From Brachybacterium sp. P6-10-X1 (GTDB lineage Bacteria > Actinomycetota > Actinomycetes > Actinomycetales > Dermabacteraceae), in assembly GCF_001969445.1 (NCBI RefSeq), contig NZ_CP017297.1, positions 2,604,001-2,668,000 of the forward strand: a stretch of DNA of 64,000 bases. The letters are read 5' to 3'. The position numbers and the translations under genes are program-made. This document shows positions 29,182 to 37,372 of this stretch, one piece after another (positions within the stretch are counted from its first letter, which is position 1; each line of letters starts with the position of its first letter). The notes below the pieces were generated by a model. The model did no database searches. It had not been told where the DNA came from and worked only from the letters and a program-made list of their open reading frames with translations.

Positions 29182-31449
29182 TTACCGTCCCACGACGCGC
29201 ACCATCACCTCGGCGTCGTAGGCCTGCGAGGACTCCATCGATCCGCGGTACCAGGCCAGCACCGTCCGCTGCGGATCGCCCGGCACGGCGATGGGTCGGA
29301 CGTTGTCGGCCGTGGATCCTTCGGTGAGCGGCGTCCAGGTCCAGCTGCGTCCGTCGTCGGCCGTGCGGGCGTGGAAGATCTCGTGGTGCGCCAGCACGGA
29401 GCCGTCCCGCGGGTCCACGACGGTGGAGAGCCAGAGCGCGTCGGGATCCTCGGGGTCGATGGTCGCCAGGCCCGTGTAGTCCTCCTCGTGCGGGAGCAGC
29501 TGCGGGCCGGCCGCGGCGAGCTCACGCACCTGCCAGGCGGTCTCCCCCGGGCGCAGCACGCCGCGGAAGAAGCGATGGTCGATCGGGTCGCGCACGCGGC
29601 GGTCGGTGCCGGTCCCGAGCGTGTCGTCGGCGCGGGCGGTCATCAGGGCCACCAGGGTCCCATCGGGGAAGCGGCGCAGGTCCGTGGTCCAGGCGTGGGT
29701 GATGACCACCCCATCCCAGGAGGAGCCGCTGGTGAGCACGCGGGTCAGGTCCTCCGCCCGGGGCGTGGGATCCGCGAGCCCGCGGCCCAGCTCCCCCACC
29801 GGCGTCCCGTCGGCCCGGTGCAGGTGGCCGTCCGCGAGGTAGCCGTGCCAGATGGAGGTGGCGTAGTCGCGCGGGTGGTGCTCGGTGATGATCAGATCGA
29901 TGCGGTCATCGGTCCCGAAGCGGGTGCCTGAGGCGTAGCGGGCGTACCCGTTGACGTAGCCGATCTTCTCTCGGGTGAGCAAGCGGCCCCCGAAGGCCCA
30001 GGTCTCGCCGTCGTCGTGGGAGACGAGGTAGCAGGGGTCGTCGTTGATCGCCCGGACGAAGCAGTACAGGTCGCCGTCGAGAGCGTGGAGGTTCTGGTAG
30101 GTGACGCCCCGGTTCCCTCCGGCGGCTCGGGCCTCTTCTGGTGACTCGAACAGCCCGCGCCAGTCGAAGGCCGCCTCGGGGCCCCAGCGAGTGGGGTCGC
30201 CCGGCTCGCTGATCCGCCGGCGGGTGAGGTCGTCGCTCTTGTGGCGGCTGTAGACCGCGAGCCAGCGCCCGTCCGTGCGGCGCCACAGGGCGGGGTTGTC
30301 GTGGTCGTCGGACTCCAGGCCGGGATGGAGGACGACGGTGCGCGCCGCCGACTCCTCGCCGAGCCGCTCGAGATCCACGATCGTCAGGTCGACGTCACCG
30401 CCACGACGCGTCCCGTCCGCGCCGCCGCGGGAGGCGACCGAGCCGAGCAGGAGGTGCCCGGAGCCGGGGTCGACGATCGCACGCTCGTCCTGGAACCAGC
30501 ACCAGCCGCCGTTGCGGTTCACCACGGCGGCCCGGGCCGCCGACCGGGTCGTCGGCCCCGCAGACGCGCCAGGCGACACCGCAGGCGCCGAACTCGCGTG
30601 CCCGACCCCCGTTCCCGGCTCCGCGAGCGCTCCCGCGGCGGTCGACGCGCGCACGCTCCGGTCGGCGGCATCCGTCGGCGCCGCCCGGTCGGCCTTCCGC
30701 ACCGCCTCGAGCGCCGCCGGGGCCTCGCGCGGGAGGTCCCGCCAGGTGCATTCGATCGAGACCGGCCCGTCGTAGCCGCCGGTGCGCAGCGCCTGCAGGA
30801 AGGTGGTCAGCGGCCAGTCCCCCTGCCCCGGTGGGATGCGATCGGTGTCGGCCAGGTGGGCATGGCCCACGCGGTCCGCGTGCTCGCGCACCACCTCGAA
30901 CGACTCGTGCTCGAGCATGATGTGGAAGAGGTCGGCGACCACCCGCATCCGCTCCAGGCCGTGCTCGTCGAGGAAGGCGACGGCCTCGGCGATGGACGTG
31001 ATCTGGTCGGTCTCGCCGCGATGCAGCGGTTCGAGGATCGCCTCCAGGCCGTGCTCCGCGGCGAGGTCCCGGGCGAGGCGCACCATCTGCGCGAGCCGGG
31101 CCCGGGCCGCTGCCGGGTCGACGCCCTCGGGGGTCCGACGGGCGGCGCCGCTGCCCAGCACGATCGTGGCTCCGGGCAGCGCGCAGCGGGCCGCTGCGGC
31201 CATCACCGTGCGCAGGTATGTCTCGACCGTCTCCCGCGGCATCGCCGGGTCGGAGAGGCGCAGCTCGGGCGGGCAGAGCACCGCGAACGACGGCGCCGGA
31301 GCCCAGCCCTCGAGCCCCGGGGCGGGGCCCCAGGTGCCGGAGGCATCGGGCACCACGAGGTTGCCCACGATCGTCGGCTCGACATAGTCCGCGCCGGCGG
31401 CGAGCGCGGCCGCGGCGTCCCGGTGTCCGGTGATGATGCCGTAGGTCAC
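29182..31449 (-). CDS. Fusion: sugar isomerase/epimerase TIM barrel + BNR_4 beta-propeller
   Basis: A 755-residue protein in one uninterrupted frame. Residues 1-254 are a TIM barrel paralogous to the product of 24123-24896 (ALAAGADYVEPTIVG, LEPLHRGETDQI, VADLFHIMLEHE, GQGDWPL, IECTWRDL, AVRKAD). Residues 255-309 are an Ala/Ser/Pro/Gly linker. Residues 310-755 are a BNR_4-type propeller (NGGWCWFQDERAIVDPGSGH, LLLGSVASRGG, LESDDHDNPALWRRTDGRW, YQNLHALDGDLYCF). Start GTG 31449; no internal start with an SD precedes the second domain. No signal peptide. Some BNR_4-type propellers are lyases or hydrolases on rhamnose- or uronate-containing glycans, so a two-step enzyme acting on an imported fragment is my inference. 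It is third in an operon with an esterase and an MFS carrier. Confidence 0.85.
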   Translation of the reverse strand: MTYGIITGHRDAAAALAAGADYVEPTIVGNLVVPDASGTWGPAPGLEGWAPAPSFAVLCPPELRLSDPAMPRETVETYLRTVMAAAARCALPGATIVLGSGAARRTPEGVDPAAARARLAQMVRLARDLAAEHGLEAILEPLHRGETDQITSIAEAVAFLDEHGLERMRVVADLFHIMLEHESFEVVREHADRVGHAHLADTDRIPPGQGDWPLTTFLQALRTGGYDGPVSIECTWRDLPREAPAALEAVRKADRAAPTDAADRSVRASTAAGALAEPGTGVGHASSAPAVSPGASAGPTTRSAARAAVVNRNGGWCWFQDERAIVDPGSGHLLLGSVASRGGADGTRRGGDVDLTIVDLERLGEESAARTVVLHPGLESDDHDNPALWRRTDGRWLAVYSRHKSDDLTRRRISEPGDPTRWGPEAAFDWRGLFESPEEARAAGGNRGVTYQNLHALDGDLYCFVRAINDDPCYLVSHDDGETWAFGGRLLTREKIGYVNGYARYASGTRFGTDDRIDLIITEHHPRDYATSIWHGYLADGHLHRADGTPVGELGRGLADPTPRAEDLTRVLTSGSSWDGVVITHAWTTDLRRFPDGTLVALMTARADDTLGTGTDRRVRDPIDHRFFRGVLRPGETAWQVRELAAAGPQLLPHEEDYTGLATIDPEDPDALWLSTVVDPRDGSVLAHHEIFHARTADDGRSWTWTPLTEGSTADNVRPIAVPGDPQRTVLAWYRGSMESSQAYDAEVMVRVVGR

Positions 31450-31454
31450 GACTC

Positions 31455-32477
31455 TCAGAGCTCCTGGAGGATGGCTGTCATGCGGTCCATCGAGTCGGCG
31501 GCCTGGGGCAGGCCGACGCGGTTCAGATGCCCGTGTCCGACGCCGCGGCGCACGACATGTTCGACGTCCACACCGGCCTCGTCCAGCTGCTCCGCGTAGC
31601 GGCGTGCGCTGACGCGCAGGTCGTCGAACTCGCCGGCCTCGATATAGGTGCGGGGCAGGAGGGTCAGCTGCTCGCGCCCCGCCAGTCCCGGGAAGTCGTG
31701 GGGCCGGGCGTCCTCGAGGGCGCGGCCGATGTAGTTCTCCGACATGGCGCGCATGGTCCCCGGCAGGAAGCGCAGCAGGGTCGGGGTCGCGGCGAGCGCC
31801 GTGGTCTCCTCGCGCGTCGGCTCCGGGCAGAGCGGGTGCGCGACCAGGTACATCAGCAGCGAGGCGGCCGGTGGAGCGCCCTCCTCGGCCAGGCGCAGCG
31901 AGGCGGCCGCGGCGAGATTGCCGCCCGCGCTGGCGCCGCCGATCGCCATCCGGGCGCGTTCGATGCCGAGCTCCTCGGAGTGCTCTCGGGTCCAGGTCAC
32001 GGCGGCGCACACGTCATCCAGCGGGATCGGAGCGTTCACGGGCGCAGGGCTGCCGGGGAACGCGCGCGCGGGGGTCCCGTCGATCCCGTCGCACAGCCGG
32101 TAGTCGACCGAGACCACCACGGCGTCCGCGCGGCCGGCGATGCCGCGCGCGACGTGGTCGCCCTCGGGCATGTCGAGGTCGCCGTGCACGAAGCCGCCGC
32201 CGTGGCACCACACCAGGCCCCGCCGGGGCCCGTCGGCCGCAGCGGGTGGGGTGTAGAGACGCACCGGGATCGGCCCGTGGGGGCCGGGGATCTCCCGGTC
32301 CTCGATCCTCAGCTCCCACTGTTCGGCGGGGCCGTAGGGCTCGTCCCAGGCACGATGGGCCACGGGGTCGACATCTGCCCAGGTGGCGGCGTCGCCGAGA
32401 CGGCGCATCCGGCGTTCCATCTCGCCGGGGTCGGTCGGGGTGGACGGGGTCCGGACGGTGGTCTGCGGCTGGGTCAT
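31455..32477 (-). CDS. Alpha/beta-hydrolase esterase (HSL/acetyl-esterase type)
   Basis: Predicted carboxylesterase, 340 residues. It has the oxyanion-hole motif WCHGGGFVHGD, nucleophile Ser in GGASAGGN, catalytic Asp in EAGEFDDL and His in GVGHGHL, all in the hormone-sensitive-lipase order. No signal peptide, so cytoplasmic; removal of acetyl groups from imported oligosaccharides is plausible in this context. ATG 32477 has GGAG 7 nt upstream. Its stop lies 5 nt before the GTG of the fusion gene. Confidence 0.88.
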   Translation of the reverse strand: MTQPQTTVRTPSTPTDPGEMERRMRRLGDAATWADVDPVAHRAWDEPYGPAEQWELRIEDREIPGPHGPIPVRLYTPPAAADGPRRGLVWCHGGGFVHGDLDMPEGDHVARGIAGRADAVVVSVDYRLCDGIDGTPARAFPGSPAPVNAPIPLDDVCAAVTWTREHSEELGIERARMAIGGASAGGNLAAAASLRLAEEGAPPAASLLMYLVAHPLCPEPTREETTALAATPTLLRFLPGTMRAMSENYIGRALEDARPHDFPGLAGREQLTLLPRTYIEAGEFDDLRVSARRYAEQLDEAGVDVEHVVRRGVGHGHLNRVGLPQAADSMDRMTAILQEL

Positions 32478-32536
32478 GGAGCACTCCGGTTCTGGTGGGG
32501 AGGCGGACGACGAGGCGGCGCCGCGCCATGGGGCCA

Positions 32537-33862
32537 TCATGCGTCGACGCGCTGCCCATAGCGCTCGACCTCGATCTGTTCAAGGGTCTTGCCGCGGGTG
32601 TCCGGCGCCCCGATCACCCCGATCAACAGCGCGCCGACCAGCAGGGCGATCATGATCCCGCCGACGAACGGCACACCCTGGGCGGCGAGCAGCGTGGGAA
32701 AGAAATAGCTGAGCACTCCCACGGCGATGCGGGCCACGAAGAACACCACGCCCTGGGCGCTGGCCCGATAGGGGGTCGCGAACATCTCGGCGGTCCACAG
32801 CGCATAGAACGCCTGGGCACCGATGCCGGCAGCCACGCCCCAGACCACGGCGAACAGGATCAGCAGCGGCGTGGTGACGTGCACGAACACCAGCAGCACC
32901 CAGGCCAGGATCCCGAGCACCGCTCCGATGCCGTACAGCAGGCGACGATCGATCCGGTCCCCCAGCAGCATGAAGCCGAAGTAGGTCGCCACCACGGTCA
33001 TGGTCCACAGCAGCACCTGGAGCAGGTTCTGGCCGGCCGCGCTCGCGACCCCAGCGGTCTCGTAGACGCGGGGCATGAAGATGCCCATCTGTCCGGCGAC
33101 GGTGTTCCACAGCGCATAGACGCCGATGAGGAACAGCAGCGCCTTCAGATTGCGAGGGTGGGACAACAGCTCCTTCGGGCCGCGATGCTGCACCGGTGCG
33201 CCCTCCGCGGCTGCCGAGTCACGCTTCCTCTTCTGCTCCGCCCAGATGCTGGATTCGGCCAGGCCTCGGCGTACCCACCAGGTGATGAAGGCGATCACGA
33301 AGAGGTGAGCGAAGACGATCCGTGTGCCGAGCAGACCCAGCGGCACCAGCGCGGTCGCGATGGCGAACACGACGGCAGGCCCCAAGGACCAGGCCAGCTG
33401 AGCGGTCCCCACGTGGCGGGCGCGGTGGGCGTGCGGAGCCTGTTCGGCGATGTAGGTCCAGGCCACGGGAACACCGGCGCCGACAGCGATGCCGGTGAGG
33501 ATGACACCGAGCAGGAGCATCCAGGCCTGTCCGGCGAAGACGACCAGGAGGGTGCCGACCATGTACAGGATGAGGTCGTAGGTGTAGATGAACTTGCGTC
33601 CGTAGCGGTCCCCGAGCGGACCGCCGATCATCGCCCCCACCGCGGCACCGAAAGCATTCGCGGAGACGGCGGCGACCAGACCCACCATCCAGTTCGAGAA
33701 GCCGAAGTACTCCTGCCACAGGGTGAGGCTGGTGGCCAGCGCGATGATGGAGCCGGCCTCGATGTAGTTCGACATCGCCACCGCGATGGTGGCCTTCCAC
33801 CCGCGCACGGATCCGGGCCGGGGCCCCGTGGGCAGCGTCGTCTCGCGGGACTGGGCGGTCAT
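32537..33862 (-). CDS. MFS sugar transporter, probable rhamnose/oligosaccharide carrier
   Basis: Twelve-helix major facilitator, 441 residues. Sugar-porter signatures: GGPLGDRYGRKFIYTYDL between helices 2 and 3, the repeated variant LLGDRIDRRLLYGIG between helices 8 and 9, and AQGVVFFVARIAVGVLSYF. ATG 33862 has SD GAAGGAG. It is the first gene of a three-gene operon divergent from rhaI, sharing the CGTTTCAA operator. It belongs to the same subfamily as the carrier at 48759-50114 (compare SNYIEAGSIIALATSLTL with SYLDAAAIVSSGTALVL). Confidence 0.88.
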   Translation of the reverse strand: MTAQSRETTLPTGPRPGSVRGWKATIAVAMSNYIEAGSIIALATSLTLWQEYFGFSNWMVGLVAAVSANAFGAAVGAMIGGPLGDRYGRKFIYTYDLILYMVGTLLVVFAGQAWMLLLGVILTGIAVGAGVPVAWTYIAEQAPHAHRARHVGTAQLAWSLGPAVVFAIATALVPLGLLGTRIVFAHLFVIAFITWWVRRGLAESSIWAEQKRKRDSAAAEGAPVQHRGPKELLSHPRNLKALLFLIGVYALWNTVAGQMGIFMPRVYETAGVASAAGQNLLQVLLWTMTVVATYFGFMLLGDRIDRRLLYGIGAVLGILAWVLLVFVHVTTPLLILFAVVWGVAAGIGAQAFYALWTAEMFATPYRASAQGVVFFVARIAVGVLSYFFPTLLAAQGVPFVGGIMIALLVGALLIGVIGAPDTRGKTLEQIEVERYGQRVDA

Positions 33863-33925
33863 GGGCTCTCCTTCGAGCAGTGGGGATCGCAGGCGGGAAG
33901 CGCGCCGCGGGGACAGCGCGGCACC

Positions 33926-33973
33926 TTGTGACTCGGTCGCGGGAATGCTACGTTCATTTATGAGTCGTTTCAA
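33926..33973. promoter_or_regulatory. Divergent rhamnose promoters sharing one operator
   Basis: Minus strand (MFS operon): -35 TTGAAA (plus 33968-33973), 17-nt spacer, -10 TAGCAT (plus 33945-33950). Plus strand (rhaI): -35 TTGTGA (33926-33931), 17 nt, -10 TACGTT (33949-33954). TGAGTCGTTTCAA (33961-33973) overlaps the minus-strand -35 and lies at the plus-strand start point, so one repressor could shut both arms. The same 13-mer recurs at 48677-48689. Confidence 0.7.
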
Positions 33974-34121
33974 TAGCAGGGTGGGCGGCAGCGACCGACG
34001 GAAGCGCGTCGGCCTCGCGCGAGAATCTCGCGGGACGGTGCCCGGCGCCGCTGCCGCTCTGGCCGCTCATCCCGCTGCGCACCTCACGGACGTCGTCCGC
34101 GAGCATCCGAAGGAGCCCACC

Positions 34122-35300
34122 ATGCCCACTCCCACCGCCCTTCCCGTCGACGTCGCCCGCGACCTCGCCGAGTTCACCATCGAGGTCCCCAGCTGGGGTT
34201 ACGGCAACTCGGGCACCCGGTTCAAGGTGTTCGGCACCCCCGGCACCCCGCGCGACCCCTTCGAGAAGATCGCCGACGCCGCGCAGACCCACGCCTACAC
34301 CGGCTCCGCCCCGCGCGTCTCGCTGCACTACCCCTGGGACAAGGTCGAGGACTTCGGCGCGCTGCGCGAGTACGCGGCCGCGCAGAACATGCAGATCGGC
34401 ATGATCAACTCCAACACCTTCCAGGACGACGAGTACAAGTTCGGCTCCCTCACGGCCGGTGACAGGACCGTGCGCCGCCGCGCGATCGACCACCACCTGG
34501 AGTGCCTGGACGTCATGCGCGCCACCGGTTCGACGGAGGTGAAGATCTGGCTGGCCGACGGCACGAACTACGCCGGCCAGGACTCGATCCGTGCCCGTCA
34601 GGATCGTCTGGCGGAGTCCCTGCAGGAGATCTACCGGGGCCTTCGCGACGGCGAGCGCCTGGTGCTGGAGTACAAGTTCTTCGAGCCGGCGTTCTACCAC
34701 ACGGATGTCCCGGACTGGGGCACGAGCCTGCTGCACTGCCTGGCCCTCGGCGAGCAGGCGCAGGTGGTGCTGGACACCGGCCACCACGCCCCCGGCACCA
34801 ACATCGAGTTCATCGTCGCCCAGCTGCTGCGGCAGAACCGCCTGGGCGCCTTCGACTTCAACTCCCGCAACTACGCCGACGACGACCTGATCGTGGGCGC
34901 GGCGGATCCGTTCCAGCTGTTCCGCATCCTGTTCGAGATCGTCCAGCAGGACGCGCACCGCCCCGCGGCCGGCGTGAACTTCATGCTCGACCAGTGCCAC
35001 AACCTGGAGTCGAAGATCCAGGCCCAGATCCGATCGGTGCTGAACGTCCAGGAGACCCTGGCCAAAGCACTGCTGGTGGACCGCGAGGCCCTCGCCGACG
35101 CCCAGGAGCGCAACGACGTGCTGGAGGCGAACGACATCCTGATGGATGCCTTCTGGACCGACGTGCGCCCGGCGCTGGCCGCCTTCCGCGAGGAGCGCGG
35201 GCTGCCCGCAGATCCGTTCGCGGCCTTCCGGGCCGGCGGGTACGAGGAGAAGGTCGCCGCCGAGCGCGTCGGCGGCCACCAGATGGGATGGGGGGCCTGA
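34122..35300 (+). CDS. rhaI: L-rhamnose isomerase (RhaI type)
   Basis: Isomerises L-rhamnose to L-rhamnulose. It is a TIM-barrel enzyme of the Pseudomonas stutzeri RhaI type, 392 residues, not the E. coli RhaA type. Motifs: SLHYPWDKVEDF, metal Glu in LEYKFFEPAFYHTD, metal Asp and His in VVLDTGHHAPGTN, and FDFNSRNYADDDL. ATG 34122 has SD AAGGAG 6 nt upstream; the open frame extends upstream across the promoter and is not used. First gene of rhaI-rhaEW-rhaB. Confidence 0.95.
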   Translation: MPTPTALPVDVARDLAEFTIEVPSWGYGNSGTRFKVFGTPGTPRDPFEKIADAAQTHAYTGSAPRVSLHYPWDKVEDFGALREYAAAQNMQIGMINSNTFQDDEYKFGSLTAGDRTVRRRAIDHHLECLDVMRATGSTEVKIWLADGTNYAGQDSIRARQDRLAESLQEIYRGLRDGERLVLEYKFFEPAFYHTDVPDWGTSLLHCLALGEQAQVVLDTGHHAPGTNIEFIVAQLLRQNRLGAFDFNSRNYADDDLIVGAADPFQLFRILFEIVQQDAHRPAAGVNFMLDQCHNLESKIQAQIRSVLNVQETLAKALLVDREALADAQERNDVLEANDILMDAFWTDVRPALAAFREERGLPADPFAAFRAGGYEEKVAAERVGGHQMGWGA

Positions 35301-35302
35301 GC

Positions 35303-37372
35303 ATGACCAGCACGTCCACGACCCCCTCGGCGGGGCCGACGAACCCGACCGTCGCGGCCCTCCTGGCCCGTTCGCACGAGCTCGGAGCAGACCCGAAGAA
35401 CACCAACTACGCCGGCGGCAACACCTCCGCCAAGGGCACCGACACCGATCCGGTCACCAGGCAGGAGACGGAGCTGCTGTGGGTCAAGGGGTCCGGTGGT
35501 GACCTCGGCACCCTGACCGAGAGCGGGCTGGCGGTGCTGCGGCTGGACCGCGTGCGCGCTCTGGCCGACGTCTACCCCGGTCTCGAGCGCGAGGACGAGA
35601 TGGTCGCCGCCTTCGATCACTGCCTGCACGGGAAGGGCGGCGCCGCCCCGAGCATCGACACCGCCATGCACGCCCTGGTCGAGGCCGCGCACGTGGATCA
35701 TCTGCACCCCGATGCCGGGATCGCGCTGGCGACGTCGGCCGACGGGGAGCGCCTGACCCGCGAGTGCTTCGGCGACGCCGTGGTGTGGGTGCCGTGGCGT
35801 CGGCCCGGGTTCCAGCTGGGACTGGACATCGCCGCCATCCAGCGGGAGAACCCTCAGGCCATCGGCTGCATCCTCGGCGGACACGGCATCACCGCCTGGG
35901 GAGAGACCTCCGAGGACGCGCAGGCGAACTCCCTGCGGATCATCACCGAGGCGACCGAGTTCATCGAGCGCACCGGGGCTACCGAGCCCTTCGGCGCCCA
36001 CGATGCTTCGCGCGCGGCGCTCCCGGAGGCGGAGCGCCGGGCGAAGGCCTCGGCCCTGTTCCCGGTGATCCGGGGCCTCGCCTCGACCGACGCTGCGAAG
36101 GTCGGGCACTGGACCGATACCGATGCCGTCCACGAGTTCCTCGCCGGTGAGAAATTGGGGAAGCTGGCCGATCAGGGCACCTCCTGCCCGGACCACTTCC
36201 TGCGCACGAAGGTCAAGCCCCTCGTGCTGGACCTCCCGGCGAACGCCTCCGTCGAGGAGTCGGTCGCCCGGCTGCAGGAGCTGCACGAGGCCTACCGCGC
36301 GGACTACACCGCCTACTACGAGCGCCACGCGGATGCTGATTCCCCCGCGATGCGCGGGGCGGACCCGGCGATCGTGCTGGTCCCGGGCGTCGGCATGTTC
36401 TCCTTCGGCGCCGACAAGCAGACCGCCCGGGTGGCCGGCGAGTTCTACGTCAACGCCATCAACGTCATGCGCGGCGCCGAGGCGATCTCGGCCTACTCCC
36501 CCATCGCGGAATCCGAGAAGTTCCGCATCGAGTACTGGGCCCTCGAGGAGGCGAAGCTGCAGCGCAAGCCGGCGCCCAAGCCGCTCGCGACGCGCGTGGC
36601 GCTGGTGACCGGTGGCGGCTCCGGCATCGGCAAGGCCACGGCGACCCGCTTGGTCGCCGAAGGTGCCTGCGTGGTCATCGCCGACCTGGACCTCGAGGCC
36701 GCGCAGGCGGTCGCCGAGGAACTGGGAGGCCCCGATACAGCCGTCGCGCTGAAGGCGGACGTCTCCGACGAAGGGGCCGTGATCGCTGCCGTGGCCGAGG
36801 CGGTGCTCGCCTTCGGCGGGCTCGACCTGATCGTGAACAACGCCGGGCTGTCGCTGTCCAAGCCCCTGCTGGAGACCACCGCGAAGGACTGGGACCTGCA
36901 GCACGACGTGATGGCCCGCGGCTCCTTCCTCGTCTCGCGGGAGACGGCGCGGGTGATGATCGACCAGGCCATGGGCGGGGACATCGTCTACATCTCCTCG
37001 AAGAACTCGGTGTTCGCCGGGCCCAACAACATCGCCTACTCGGCGACCAAGGCCGATCAGGCCCACCAGGTGCGGCTGCTGGCCGCGGAGCTCGGCGGGC
37101 ACCAGATCCGGGTCAACGGCATCAACCCCGACGGGGTGGTGCGCGGCTCCGGCATCTTCGCCGGGGGCTGGGGCGCGTCGCGGGCGAAGGTCTACGGCGT
37201 CGAGGAGGAGGAGCTCGGGGAGTTCTATGCCCAGCGCACCCTGCTGAAGCGCGAGGTGCTGCCCGCGAACGTGGCGAATGCGGTGTTCGCGCTGACCGCC
37301 GGGGACCTCTCCCACACCACCGGCCTGCACGTCCCGGTCGACGCCGGGGTCGCCGCCGCCTTCCTGCGATGA
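35303..37372 (+). CDS. rhaEW: Bifunctional rhamnulose-1-phosphate aldolase / L-lactaldehyde dehydrogenase
   Basis: Splits L-rhamnulose 1-phosphate to DHAP and L-lactaldehyde and oxidises or reduces the aldehyde in the same polypeptide, 689 residues. Residues 1-410 are a class II aldolase domain (NYAGGNTSAKG, zinc ligands in VDHLHPDAGIALA, ILGGHGITAWGE). From about 425 there is an SDR domain with nucleotide-binding TGGGSGIGKA, NNAGLS, catalytic Ser in ISSKNS and YSATKA. ATG 35303 follows the rhaI stop by 2 nt; the last codons overlap rhaB (ATGA). This fusion is the standard actinobacterial/alphaproteobacterial arrangement. Confidence 0.95.
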   Translation: MTSTSTTPSAGPTNPTVAALLARSHELGADPKNTNYAGGNTSAKGTDTDPVTRQETELLWVKGSGGDLGTLTESGLAVLRLDRVRALADVYPGLEREDEMVAAFDHCLHGKGGAAPSIDTAMHALVEAAHVDHLHPDAGIALATSADGERLTRECFGDAVVWVPWRRPGFQLGLDIAAIQRENPQAIGCILGGHGITAWGETSEDAQANSLRIITEATEFIERTGATEPFGAHDASRAALPEAERRAKASALFPVIRGLASTDAAKVGHWTDTDAVHEFLAGEKLGKLADQGTSCPDHFLRTKVKPLVLDLPANASVEESVARLQELHEAYRADYTAYYERHADADSPAMRGADPAIVLVPGVGMFSFGADKQTARVAGEFYVNAINVMRGAEAISAYSPIAESEKFRIEYWALEEAKLQRKPAPKPLATRVALVTGGGSGIGKATATRLVAEGACVVIADLDLEAAQAVAEELGGPDTAVALKADVSDEGAVIAAVAEAVLAFGGLDLIVNNAGLSLSKPLLETTAKDWDLQHDVMARGSFLVSRETARVMIDQAMGGDIVYISSKNSVFAGPNNIAYSATKADQAHQVRLLAAELGGHQIRVNGINPDGVVRGSGIFAGGWGASRAKVYGVEEEELGEFYAQRTLLKREVLPANVANAVFALTAGDLSHTTGLHVPVDAGVAAAFLR

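Noticed and set aside
29182..31449. Two separate genes joined by a missed frameshift or stop
   Set aside because: The frame and codon bias continue smoothly through a typical linker, and no SD-start pair precedes the propeller domain; the window alone cannot fully exclude a sequencing error.
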